Source: Nemertoderma westbladi
Lineage: Eukaryota > Xenacoelomorpha > Nemertodermatida > Nemertodermatidae
Length of the DNA: 64,000 bases
Reading direction: 5' to 3'
Assembly (NCBI GenBank): GCA_032718475.1
Contig: JAUCBJ010008508.1
Span: 1 to 64,000, forward strand
The translations under genes were made by a program, and so were the position numbers. Every line of letters begins with the position of its first letter. Position 1 is the stretch's first letter. Below, piece after piece: positions 49,441 through 58,925 of the stretch. The notes beneath the pieces are model-generated. The model had not been told where the DNA came from, ran no database searches, and saw only the letters and a list, made by a program, of their open reading frames with translations.

Positions 49441-49660
49441 TACATCTTGGCAAGCTCCCAGGAATGATTTCATTGCTGTACATGTTACGAACATGTGTCT
49501 TCATGTGTTTCATTGCTGTACATGTGACGAACACTAATATTAAGTGAACTTAGAATGGTAAGAAAAGTGGACACTCGGGCTGAGGAGGAAAATTCACCTA
49601 CTACTTTATCCACTCTTCCAGTTTATTTTAACTTTATCCACTCATCCAGTTTATTTTAAT
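49441..49660. repeat. 77-bp duplicate of the gypsy relic
   Basis: 49522-49598 is an exact copy of 48913-48989 (ATGTGACGAACACTAATATT ... AAATTCACC), same orientation, 609 bp apart. It sits beside a short repeat, CATTGCTGTACATG, at about 49471 and 49511, and a repeated TTTATCCACTC/CAGTTTATTTTAA phrase at 49605-49655. Confidence 0.85.
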
Positions 49661-49888
49661 AAGTCACCGTATCTTGCCGATTATTTACGAGTTAGTTTTA
49701 CCCATATTCGTTTGATGTCTCATAATCTCGGCATGGAAAAGGGGCGACGGAGTAGAGCGTTCGAGTGTACGTGCATGTGTGATCAGGCATATGTACAAAC
49801 TGAACAGCACGTTTTATTGCACTGCCTGTTGACAACCATTCTGAGACATCAATCGAACTTTAATTTTTCAAACTTGGACTCTTTGTAG
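49661..49888 (+). pseudogene. Zinc-knuckle C-terminal tail of another LINE
   Basis: A forward frame of 75 codons without a Met start reads YLADYLRVSFTHIRLMSHNL, then GMEKGRR, then CTCMCDQAYVQTEQHVLLHC. The pattern R..R.....L..E.GR followed by C.C......QTE.HVL..C is the zinc-binding tail that follows RT in several non-LTR retrotransposons. It ends at TAG 49886-49888. No RT of the same element precedes it, so it is a 5'-truncated relic, in intron 5 between the gypsy relic and LINE B2. Confidence 0.6.
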
Positions 49889-49976
49889 TCATCTGAATTA
49901 TTGAATTTGTGCAAATTTGTAGATAATGTTCTCAAAGTGTAAGAATAATTAAGAAAACAAATAATTTAATTTGCCA

Positions 49977-51480
49977 CTACTACTACTACTACTAGATCGA
50001 GCGAACTCGGATAATGGAAATGAGATTCTTCCAGGCATCCCGATTCTCCATAGTTTTCGCAATTTCGTTTCTCCCAAGTTCAGTATCCCTTTCAAGTTGA
50101 TCTATATATGTTATGGCCAGTCATCCACGACTACGCTTTCCATGAGTTGGTTGCCAGAAAAGTAGATCTGGTATGACCTCATCTTTACTTCGCCAGCAGT
50201 GCCCACTGAATCTTAATCTGCATTCAAAGAGGGTGGTTGATACAGGTGGTATTGTACCATAAAGCTCGGCATTTGTCATGTGTTGTCTCCAGCTGATGTT
50301 TAGGAGTGCCCTTAGTAGTCTTGTGTAGCAACCATAAATTCTTGTTCAAGTGATTTAGTCAGTGTCCAGGTCTCACCCCCGTATTTAAAATACAGTTTCC
50401 ACGGTGGCTCGAAAGAACTTAGTCTTCAGGTGCCAGGAGAGATCTGATTTCCAGATGGTATCCAATTTTGATAGAGTTACCCAAGCCTTTGCTTTCCTAA
50501 CTTCTATGTCCTTTTTGCTACTCACTATCCATGATCCAAGGTACTGGAAGTCATTAACCTTCCTTAGTTGATTATTATCAATGGTTGTCAAGTTTCCATC
50601 AACATTAAAGGTCATGATTTCGGTCTTGGTAGCATTGATATGCAATCCAACCTCCTTAACAGCCAGCCCTCTTCACTTTATTTAGTAGAAGCTAGCATAT
50701 TAGAGAGCAGGGCGATGTCATCCGCGAAGTCGGTGTCTGTGATTGTAGTTGCTGGATATCTACTACTTCTACATTCTTGAAGTGTGAATCCCAGATCTTC
50801 ACCCTTTGTGGCCGTCCTCATTGTGTAATCCAGCACAATTACAAATAGTAATGGTGCTAATGTGTCACCTTGCAGTATGCCAAGTCAGGATTGAGAAAAA
50901 CTCAGTTTCACCATCCGGTGAGAGTACCTGTGCTTCTGTGTCACAATATAACAATCCAATGCCAACAACAATTACTTCTGGTATTCCATAAGCTCTTAGG
51001 ATTTCAAGCATTTACCTTTATGGATGGAGTCGAATGCCTTCTTGAAGTCCACATAAGTCATGACTGCGGGGAGATTCTTTGACTTAATTCCTTCAATCAG
51101 TCTCCATAGTGCAAGTATCTGAGCTATTGTTGATCTATTTGGTTGAAATCCGTTTTGGCTCTTATGCAGTAGTTTCTGCCTAGTGAGGCCTAATCCTATA
51201 TAGAATCATTTTATTGTATATTTTGGCAGCTACCACAAGCAGACAGATCCCACGATAGTTTGTTGGTATACCGAGGTCTCCTTTCTTTGGGGAGAGGCTT
51301 TAGTTGACCTTTAGTCCAAATTGGTGGTGGCTTTTCCCCTTTTAACATCCAGTTGCAAACATTCAAGAATGGTCTGTTTAGCACTCCTGTTTTCCATACC
51401 TCTGCTGGGATTTCATCTAATCCACTCGCTTTATTATTGGACATGCTTTTAATGCTTCTTTGGAGTTCGGCAGGTGTGAA
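49977..51480 (-). mobile_element. LINE B2: degenerate RTE-like retrotransposon
   Basis: Second copy of family B, same strand as B1 and clearly homologous along its length. The tail is (TAG)6 at 49977-49994, again with the first unit as stop after VRSI. RT pieces are in several frames: NNKASGLDEIPAEVWK (51211-51444), motif C as TDFADD near 50720-50737, and the thumb FQYLGSWIVSSKKDIEVRKAKAW (50385-50645). More indels than B1: for example a partial loss near 50690 and shifts near 50880 and 51015. It lies in intron 5. Confidence 0.85.
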
Positions 51481-52439
51481 GTCTAACTGAACCTTTTGTG
51501 CTAAGAAATAAATCTTGTCTAAAGGAAGAAATGGGTGAAAAGCTAACAGCTAGCAGCTAACGTCAGACAAATTCAGATTATGAAAGTCTGCAAGGCTAGG
51601 GTTCATAAAACCAGCCACCACGCAAGAAGATAAGCACTGCCAGCGTTCAGTCCCTCATATAACCCATAATAATCACACAAATAATTTCCAAAACTAATAG
51701 ATTATATTTTACTGTAGACACAAAATAATGATAATAAAACTCATACCAAAAACAGGACATTATTAGTCAAAATAACCATCACCAATAGTCCTAACACCTG
51801 TAGAGTTTAAGTTCATGAGAGTCCTAACAGCTGTATGAAGAATACACAAAGTTCGAATATAAAATAATTGAGTTTCTAATATACATAACGAATGTATGGC
51901 GCTACTAGAGAGAGGGATTGGCACTTTGATCTATCCTGACCAATCAGAGTCAGGATAGGTATTTTCCTATTGGTTGTGCTTATTAATAACTTTGGCTACA
52001 GGCAGTAGATTAATGGGTTTGTTTGTCATTAACTAATTCCCCTCTCTCTTATTGGTGGTAACAGAACATTGTAATGTTGCCACCTGTAGGATTGTAATCA
52101 CAATACAATATGGGGTGGCTTAATGCTTCCCCATGTAAACTGAAACCAATAATCTAATAGTGAATACAATGGTTCTACTGTAATAAATAGTAGATTGCGC
52201 AGTCATGTGATTTAAATTTGGTTCCAGCCGCAAGGCTCTCCGTTTGGCAGCTTGACCTTTGTATCTGACAAACTGGGGTGTTATTGTTTCCCATTTTTGC
52301 ATAATAACTGTTTTAGGTGACATATTTGTTTTGGAGTGGCAAAGTGCTTCCCAGTGATGGCTCCCATAACACTTAATGCAATAACCTTTTTTAGGGGGGG
52401 CGTAGCACCCCCCCCCCCTAATTTTTTTTCAAAATTTAA
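51481..52439. other. Intron 5 segment, no gene seen
   Basis: No supported gene. A G7 tract then a C run at 52394-52419 (TTAGGGGGGGCGTAGCACCC) resembles a GC-rich transposon terminus. Nothing else recognised. Confidence 0.35.
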
Positions 52440-52595
52440 TTTCACAAGTACATATAGAAATCTATTTTCATGGTTCAAGCAAAATTTCATCAAAATCGTT
52501 AGAGCCGTTTTTGCTCTAGGTCAGTAGTAGTAGTCAGTAGCTTATTTTTCATACAGTAAGCAAGTCTTATGACTTGCTAATTATAATTATACTAA
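52440..52595 (+). mobile_element. Helitron-like 3' end / interspersed repeat, copy 2
   Basis: Matches 2346-2544 in order and orientation, with the intervening CAGTAG-rich stretch shorter. The hairpin is GCAAGTC, loop TTAT, GACTTGC at 52560-52577. CTAA followed by T lies at 52592-52595, 15 nt later. It sits about 80 bp upstream of exon 6. Confidence 0.5.
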
Positions 52596-52678
52596 TAATG
52601 GGGTCATTTACTACTAGATTTTCAACTAATGGTAATAATTCTCTTACATTCACCTATTAATTACATTTTTTTATATAG

Positions 52679-52836
52679 CACACTGTACAATTGGAACATC
52701 ATGTGGATTGAACAAGGTATGCGCTGTAGGTGCGGATGGGAATCATGAGTGCCGATGCAATGGCGCTCTGGGTATGAAGCAGGACGTTATGGAATGCTTT
52801 GACTGCTCGAACCCAAACGTTAGTCAAGTAATATAA
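52679..52836 (+). CDS. CUB-CUB-EGF secreted protein, exon 6 (EGF-like, probable last exon)
   Basis: Residues 256-307 and stop, entered in phase 1 from exon 5. Six cysteines spaced C-x5-C-x5-C-x9-C-x-C-x12-C (258, 264, 270, 280, 282, 295) define an EGF-like domain; a seventh is at 298. The acceptor TTATATAG at 52671-52678 has a T-rich tract before it. If unspliced, the frame ends NVSQVI at TAA 52834-52836, with AATAAA at 53072-53077 as a possible poly(A) signal. Joined exons then total 924 nt, an exact multiple of three. Donors at 52819 (GTTAGT) or 52828 (GTAATA) could instead lead to further exons, which I did not find in the window. Confidence 0.7.
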
Positions 52837-53421
52837 GGAAATGTTTAAGTTAGTGGTAAAATATAAAGGCCGATTTAAATATAATTGGAAATTTAGGAGG
52901 ATAATTGCTTGTTTGTATGTCATACCAAAAAAACATGATAGTTGAAAAAAATGCTGGGCAGTGAGTTTTGGTTTGAATGCAATATCTGTCATTAATAGGT
53001 CTTGCTAGGTCTCTTACAAAGTGTGCAGAAGATATTTTACTCAAAAGATATTATACAATTTACTTTGATTCAATAAATGTATATTAATTATTTAATCCCG
53101 TCCTGTTTAAATTACTTAATGATTAATTATTTAAATTGACATATTTGTAAAAATCCTGGAAATATTAATGAATATATATAGGAGCATGAAATAAAATCAA
53201 AGATTATATTATAGAATAATATTTATTAAATTTTCAATCCGGGAAGCCCCGGCCCTTTATTTAAAAAGCGGGGGATACTCGGTAGAATAAATTTTCAGCG
53301 TGAATTTGTTTAATTTTAATTTTAATGAGATATCATGAAAACGTGTTGTTGGTGTACTGGTGGTGGGGAAACTGACTTGACTTGCCAGATAAGATTCTAT
53401 AAATACTTTATTGTTATAACA
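52837..53421. other. 3' flank of the CUB gene and 3' UTR of LINE C
   Basis: AT-rich. AATAAA at 53072 may end the CUB-EGF transcript. The region from about 53220 is probably the 3' UTR of LINE C on the opposite strand, but its exact end is not visible. Confidence 0.4.
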
Positions 53422-54423
53422 TTATATATTATCTAGATAATATTTTTTTAACGTAGTAGCTAAGGATTTTCTGGACTTCGAATTTTTTATTTCCTGGGGT
53501 AGATCGTTCCATATTTTTGGGCCAGAGAATTTTATTGTTTGTTGGGATATTTGTAATCGGACACGGGGGATGAAAAATTTTTGAGTTAATGCCGAACGAG
53601 TATTATACCGATGGACTGCAGATATTGGTTTGAACATATTTATTAGTGCGTCTGTTTTATTGCATTTTTTAACATCAAACATAAATTTCGCAACTTCCAG
53701 CTCAAATAGTTTATCTAGTGGCAAAACTTTTAAGGATTTATATATCGGGGGTGCAAGGGATTGGAAGTGGCTAAACGTTATTGCTCGGAGTATCTTATTT
53801 AATTTTATTTTAATTTTATTAGTGTAGGAATTGTAGCTGTTACCCCAAAGTATAATACCGTAAAGAATGTGTGGGTGTACGAGTGCAAAATATAGGGTTC
53901 TAAGTATATAAAGTGGTAGTATATGACGTAATTTATAGAAGATGCCGGTTAGTTTCGAGATTTTTGACAAAATATATTTACAGTGAACCATCCAATTTAC
54001 ATGGTTATCGATGTAGACTCCTAAGAATTTAGTTGATGTTGTTTTCGTTAATGGTATAGAACGGATGTTGACTGTGGGAATTGTGGTAGTGGTGTTGTGA
54101 TTGTCAAAGATGATATATTCCGTTTTCTTTAAGTTTAAAGATAGTTTGTTGTCTGTTAACCAGCTGTCTAGTTTCTGTAATTCCGTATTAACTGTAGAAA
54201 TAAGTGTGTTTGTATTTTTGTGGCAAAATAGTAGTGTAGTGTCATCCGCAAAAAGTGTTGATATTAATTTTGTGCAGTTCGGTAAATCATTAATATAAAT
54301 TAAAAATAGAAGCGGTGATAATATTCCACCCTGTGGGGTTCCACAGGGTGTACCAGCGGAGTCTGAATCTAAACCGTTAATATTAACTACTTGTGATCGG
54401 TTGTCAAGGAAACTGGCTAACAA
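53422..54423 (-). pseudogene. RT palm, thumb and C-terminal domain of LINE C
   Basis: 333 open codons. They begin inside the palm (ASFLDNRSQVVNINGLDSDS) with intact motif B and FADDTTLL, then LDSWLTDNKLSLNLKKTEYI and FLGVYIDNHVNW (thumb), PHILYGIILWGN, and a tail VHRYNTRSALTQKFFIPR ending at the natural stop. The true N-terminal continuation is in the frame at 54425-54835 across the motif A deletion, so the listed Met is not a real start. Confidence 0.8.
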
Positions 54424-56243
54424 TTTAAGTGGGAGGCCGCGTATACCATAACATTCTAATTTTTGCTTTCTTGAGATCTACTGAAACTAAGCAGGCGGAG
54501 CTCTGGTTGTCTAGTGTTTCCTGTATTTGTTCCGTAACTGTTAGTATAGCATCTGTAGTCGTTATATGTTTTCGGAATCCGTGTTGTGCAGGGGAAAGTA
54601 AATCGAACTTGTTTAGATATGCCAGTAGTTGAGAGTTGATAACACGCTCGTATATTTTAGTGAAAAGCGGTAATATCGAAATGGGACGGTAATTATTTTT
54701 ATCCGTGGGATCGCCAGTTTTAAAAACTGGGATTATTTTTGCAATTTTAAGTAAATCTGGAAAAAAACCATTTATGACGGATAATTTAATTAAATGAGTT
54801 AAGTGGGGGGCTATCGTATGAGCTGCTAATTTCACCAGGTAGACCGGAAATTCATCATATGTTGAAAGGTGGTTGTCTATATCAAGTAAAAAATAGAGAA
54901 TTTCGGTCTCACATGGTTCTATTAAACAAAACGATTTGTAATTACAATTTTTTATGAAGCGTGTTGGATTTCTATTAGTTTTCGGAATTTGCTCAGCTAA
55001 TTGGGGTCCAATGGTAGAGAAATGTTTGTTTAGAATATTTGCAATGGATCTACTGTCAGTATTAATTTTAACAGGGGCAGATAGTTTTTTTGATCTATGT
55101 AAAGCTAAATTGATTGTTTGCCATGTTTTTTTACTGTTGTTTTTATGTTTATCGAATTCCAGCTCATAATAATTTTTTTCCGCAATACGAAGGGTTTTTG
55201 TTAATTGATTCCTATATGATTTGTACTCTGATAGTTTTGAGTCCGTGGGTTTGACATTAGAGATGCATATAGTTTATTTTTTTTTATTACACATTTCATT
55301 AGACTATGCGTCATCCATGGTTTTTTTGGAATATATTTTTGTTTTGTTTCCTTTTTTGGCAAATGTTTTGAGCACAATGAGTCAAAATCTTTATAAAAAT
55401 TAGTAAATTTTTCTTTGTTTGGTATTGAGTCCATTTTATACGACCAATTGCTGGGATTTTGTAAATCAGAGATAATCCTTTCTTTGTTTAATTTACTGTA
55501 ATCATAAGTTAGTCGTTTTGTTTCAGTTGATGTCAAATAGCAATCGAAGTCATTAAATACAATAAAAGTTGCCAAGTGATCCGTGGTTCCCATTTCTGAT
55601 AGAAATACTCCGGCTGAAACGAATTTGTCAGTAATGTTAGTACAAATGTGGTCGCTGAAACGAATTTGTCAGTAATGTTAGTACAAATGTGGTCGATCAA
55701 AGTTTTAGAGTACAGAGTAATTCTAGTCGGCTGTTTTATAACCTGTTGGAAGCCGTAAGTGTTTAGTGTATTGTAGTAGTTGTTTGTGGTGCTGTTCAGT
55801 TTCATAGTATTAATGTTTGTATCACCTGTAATTACAGTGTTTAGTTTAAGGTCCGTAATTTCATTAAGGAGTCTGTTGAGTTCATCGTTAAATTTAGATT
55901 CCGTGCAAGTATCCGGTCTGTATATAGTTCCTACTAGTAATGGTTTTCGGTTTGTAGTGTTAGCTCCGCCTGGTTTCAGTAGAACCCAAGATGATTCACA
56001 ACCATCCAGTTTAAAGTCCTGTACTGTATATTGTAGACCCTTTTTGACATATATAGCGGTTCCTCCCCTGTCTAGTCTACCGAATTTTCTGTTGTTTACC
56101 GATTTAGCCGTCTAGTTTGACCATGGTGAGGTCTGTTTCGTCGGTGAGAAAAGTTTCAGTGAATGTTAATATGTCAAACTGATTGTTCATTAGGTCCAAG
56201 TGATTTGTAGTGTCTTGTAAGTTTTTTCGAAGACTTCTGCAGT

Positions 56244-56678
56244 TTAAATGAAATACAGATAGAGACTTTTTACCATTTTCCGGCTGTACCATTTTCCGTA
56301 GTCGGAGCTATTAATAGTGGAAATTACGTTTCTGTCCGGGTCTATTGAGTTAAAATGGTTGTTTGTTGATGAAAAATCAGTCCTGTCAGTGCTATCATTG
56401 TAGAAAAAATCTATCAGTGTAGAAAAAATATCAGTATCAGTAGAGGGGGTGTTTGTAAAAGGGAACAGTTCTAAGTAGCAGTAGATACAGTAGGCTGAGA
56501 TAGTAGACACGGACGAATCTAAAATGGGCAAGTCAAGGCAGGTCCCACACTGGTAATGGTATAAATTATTACATAACAAGCACTTAAGTGTGTAATCATT
56601 ACAGCAAACTACTGAGTAACAGAATGCACAGGAAAGGGGAGTGGACGAGTTGCCTCGGGGAGGGGTAGATCTGGGCAT
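56244..56678 (-). pseudogene. PHD-finger N-terminus of LINE C
   Basis: 144 codons from MPRSTPPRGNSS. The cysteine/histidine pattern fits a PHD finger (C4HC3), a module known at the N-terminus or in ORF1 of some CR1-group elements, where its role is unclear (nucleoprotein or chromatin binding has been suggested). The frame runs out just where the endonuclease begins. The duplicated phrase GGAAAATGGT near 56270-56300 suggests a short insertion that broke a once continuous ORF. Confidence 0.65.
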
Positions 56679-57740
56679 AAAACTGTACTTAATTAGAACA
56701 AAAAGTTATTAAACTCAAGCACTAATTAAGCCAAATATCACAATCAGACAATGGTGGACTGTTGTGAAAAGTGAAAGGGGAAAGTGAAATGTACTATGCA
56801 GGTATGCAGCTTGGGATAGGCGGGGGAATAGGCCATAATAATTATTAAGATAGCACATTGATAACAATTAGCGGGAAATTTGAAAATAAACTTACCCTCA
56901 ACAATTCCATTGCACGGGATTGTGAAGGTTACTATACTTATTTTGCAACATAATGATATGCTAAATATACAATATTATTATGATATAATATTGATTGCTA
57001 CTTAATGCTAATATACTGATATACTGAAGGTACCGGTATATAGTTTCCAATAATATGAAAATAGTCCGGATAGGCTATTTATCTAACAAAACACTAACCT
57101 AATTGGGCACTGGACATCTTCTATTAAAATAAAATATAATAGAAATATGAAGGATCGCCGTAAAGGGCGACCACATATCGTCACGATATATAATTTGCAG
57201 TGTGCAGTCTTGGTAGCGGTTCACAGTCTTACGATTCGGTTGAATCTTACTCCATACGTTACTAACGAAGTTTAAATAATTGGCTCACAAATTACAAAGT
57301 ACCGGGTAGGCCTAATTAATACCAAATAAACGAGAATAAATGTAAAATAGTCTATCTTCTGAACTTGCTCAATGCTTACTAACGGACAAAGTACAGCTGT
57401 ATTACAGTATTTGGCCAAGGATACGGTAGGCCGGTAGGTTCTTGTTTTCTATCAACTTACAACTTACCGACTTCGGTACTCCAACTTAATTATGGACAGT
57501 TCTGTAGTGTAGTTAGTCGCTTGAGTCATGTTCTTCTAGGGGAGGAAACGAGTAGATACCGGAGTGTCTGGAGTCGAGCTGATCGAAGAGACATCAACAT
57601 CATAAAACGAGGAATAAATATCGTATTTATATAAACATTTATATAAAAGTGATTTAAGAAGTATATATATATACATTTATATAAAAGTGATTTATCCCGC
57701 CTTTCAGTAGATCAGGGACTAAGGATTTTGGATGGCTGAA
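56679..57740. other. LINE C 5' flank, no gene seen
   Basis: AT-rich with no supported gene. May include the 5' UTR of LINE C. Near 57635-57690 the phrase CATTTATATAAAAGTGATTT occurs twice. Confidence 0.35.
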
Positions 57741-58740
57741 GAATTGTACCAAAATATGATTGAAAGGATATTTAAGAACGGTTACATATTGGTCACCAAG
57801 GGATTCAAAAAATGAAGGAACGAGCAAAGTGGTCTGTTCTTTGGCCATCAATAAATTATGATCATGAAAATAAAGTAAACAGCTGTATTCCATGTCAAGA
57901 ATGGCCCAGTCAAATTTCACAACCAATCCAAGACCAACTTTTGATGGACCATACACAGCGGTATCAGCTGATTTTTATCAAAGTATGTTTTTATCAACGT
58001 ATGTATATTTACATATCTATTTTACGCTGACCAGTATTCAGGATTTGTACATGTGAAATCATGGATAGGAACTCCTATGACAGTACAAACAATTAGAGCA
58101 GCATTCACAGCAATGTTCTGGGATACTGGTATTGCAATGGAAATATCTTCAGACAATGGGGGACAGTTTATTTCTAAGGAAATGCAACAATTCTTCATAA
58201 GATGTGGAATAGTTTGGTTGAAATCAAGTCCTTATTTTGCCAGATCAAATGGTCATGCAGAGGCCAACATTAAAAAGCTGAAATATTTTTTCAAGAAAAC
58301 AGGAACTAATCACCCAGATTTCGCTTTTGGTATATTGAAAATTAATAACACCCAGGATCTGTTGGAGGCTTAAGTCCTGTAGAAATGATTTTTGGAAGAA
58401 ATTTACGTACTCTACTATCTTCAGTGTCATTTACAGATATCACAAAGAATGGTGCAGATATTGCCACAGAATAACATAATGATAATGTTCAGAAGAAGAT
58501 TGATACTCAGGTACGAGGATGTACGTACACCCAATAATACCACTTCTTTGAGGAAAATTTGGCTTCAAGATTCCAAAAGAAATAAATGGGATAGACGAGA
58601 CATAGTATAGTTGTGGATGTTCTAGAAAATCGGGACAATCTTATTATCATGGAAGACAGGTCACAATTCTGAAAAAAATGGATGATGGATTGTGTATGGA
58701 TGATGTGTAAAGTGGAAACTCATATTTACAAATATAGTTC
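57741..58740 (+). pseudogene. Ty3/gypsy integrase relic
   Basis: A forward pol fragment. The zinc-binding domain is KERAKWSVLWPSINYDHENK and CIPCQ (57810-57900). The catalytic core is in the next frames: SADFYQSM near 57965 (first Asp), FVHVKSWIGTPMTVQ, SSDNGGQF (second Asp, near 58152) and NGHAEANIKKL (catalytic Glu, near 58260). After a stop at about 58370 another frame has LSPVEMIFGRNLRTLL. The C-terminal part KIWLQDSKRNKWDRRDIV follows at about 58555-58605. At least three frame changes. It differs from the gypsy relic at 48-49 kb in sequence style and strand, so it is a separate element. No LTR is seen. Confidence 0.8.
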
Positions 58741-58925
58741 AATAAGTGATCTGCATTGGCACATAAACTGTGACAATGTATAAAGCAAACATTGACTCTC
58801 ATTATATATCATTTCAGGTCTATTATCTGTCAGATTATATATCAGATGACGAAAGTGAGAATATCTCTATTTGTATTAGTTCCATTAGCTCGTCTGTCTC
58901 TGACCATGGTGGTCCTGGAATCCTG
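58741..58925. other. End of gypsy relic before the LINE D tail
   Basis: A frame with an acidic/serine stretch (SDYISDDESENISI) is open here and runs into the poly-T tract. It may be the C-terminus of the gypsy pol or chance. The unit ends at the insertion of LINE D. Confidence 0.3.

Larger units (their letters stand above)
53422..56678 (-). mobile_element. LINE C: nearly complete CR1/Jockey-like retrotransposon with PHD finger
   Basis: From the start at 56678 on minus: an N-terminal PHD-type zinc finger (C-x2-C, KCLLCNNLYHYQC, YCIYC; C4HC3 spacing) at about residues 17-65. Then an APE endonuclease in other frames: SVFHLNCRSLRKN, ILTFTETFL, GDTNIN, IDHICTN and GTTDHLATFIVF. Then RT: VFKTGDPTDKNNYRPIS, QHGFRK, SVDLKKA (motif A), GTPQGGILSPLLFLIYINDL (motif B) and FADDTTLLF (motif C). 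The C-terminal tail ends KFSGPKIWNDLPQEIKNS. Lesions are a 16-bp repeat near 56275-56300, a 41-bp tandem duplication at 55613-55694, and a deletion after LKKA near 54470 that removes the AFD region. Clade assignment is from the motif and tail style. Confidence 0.85.
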
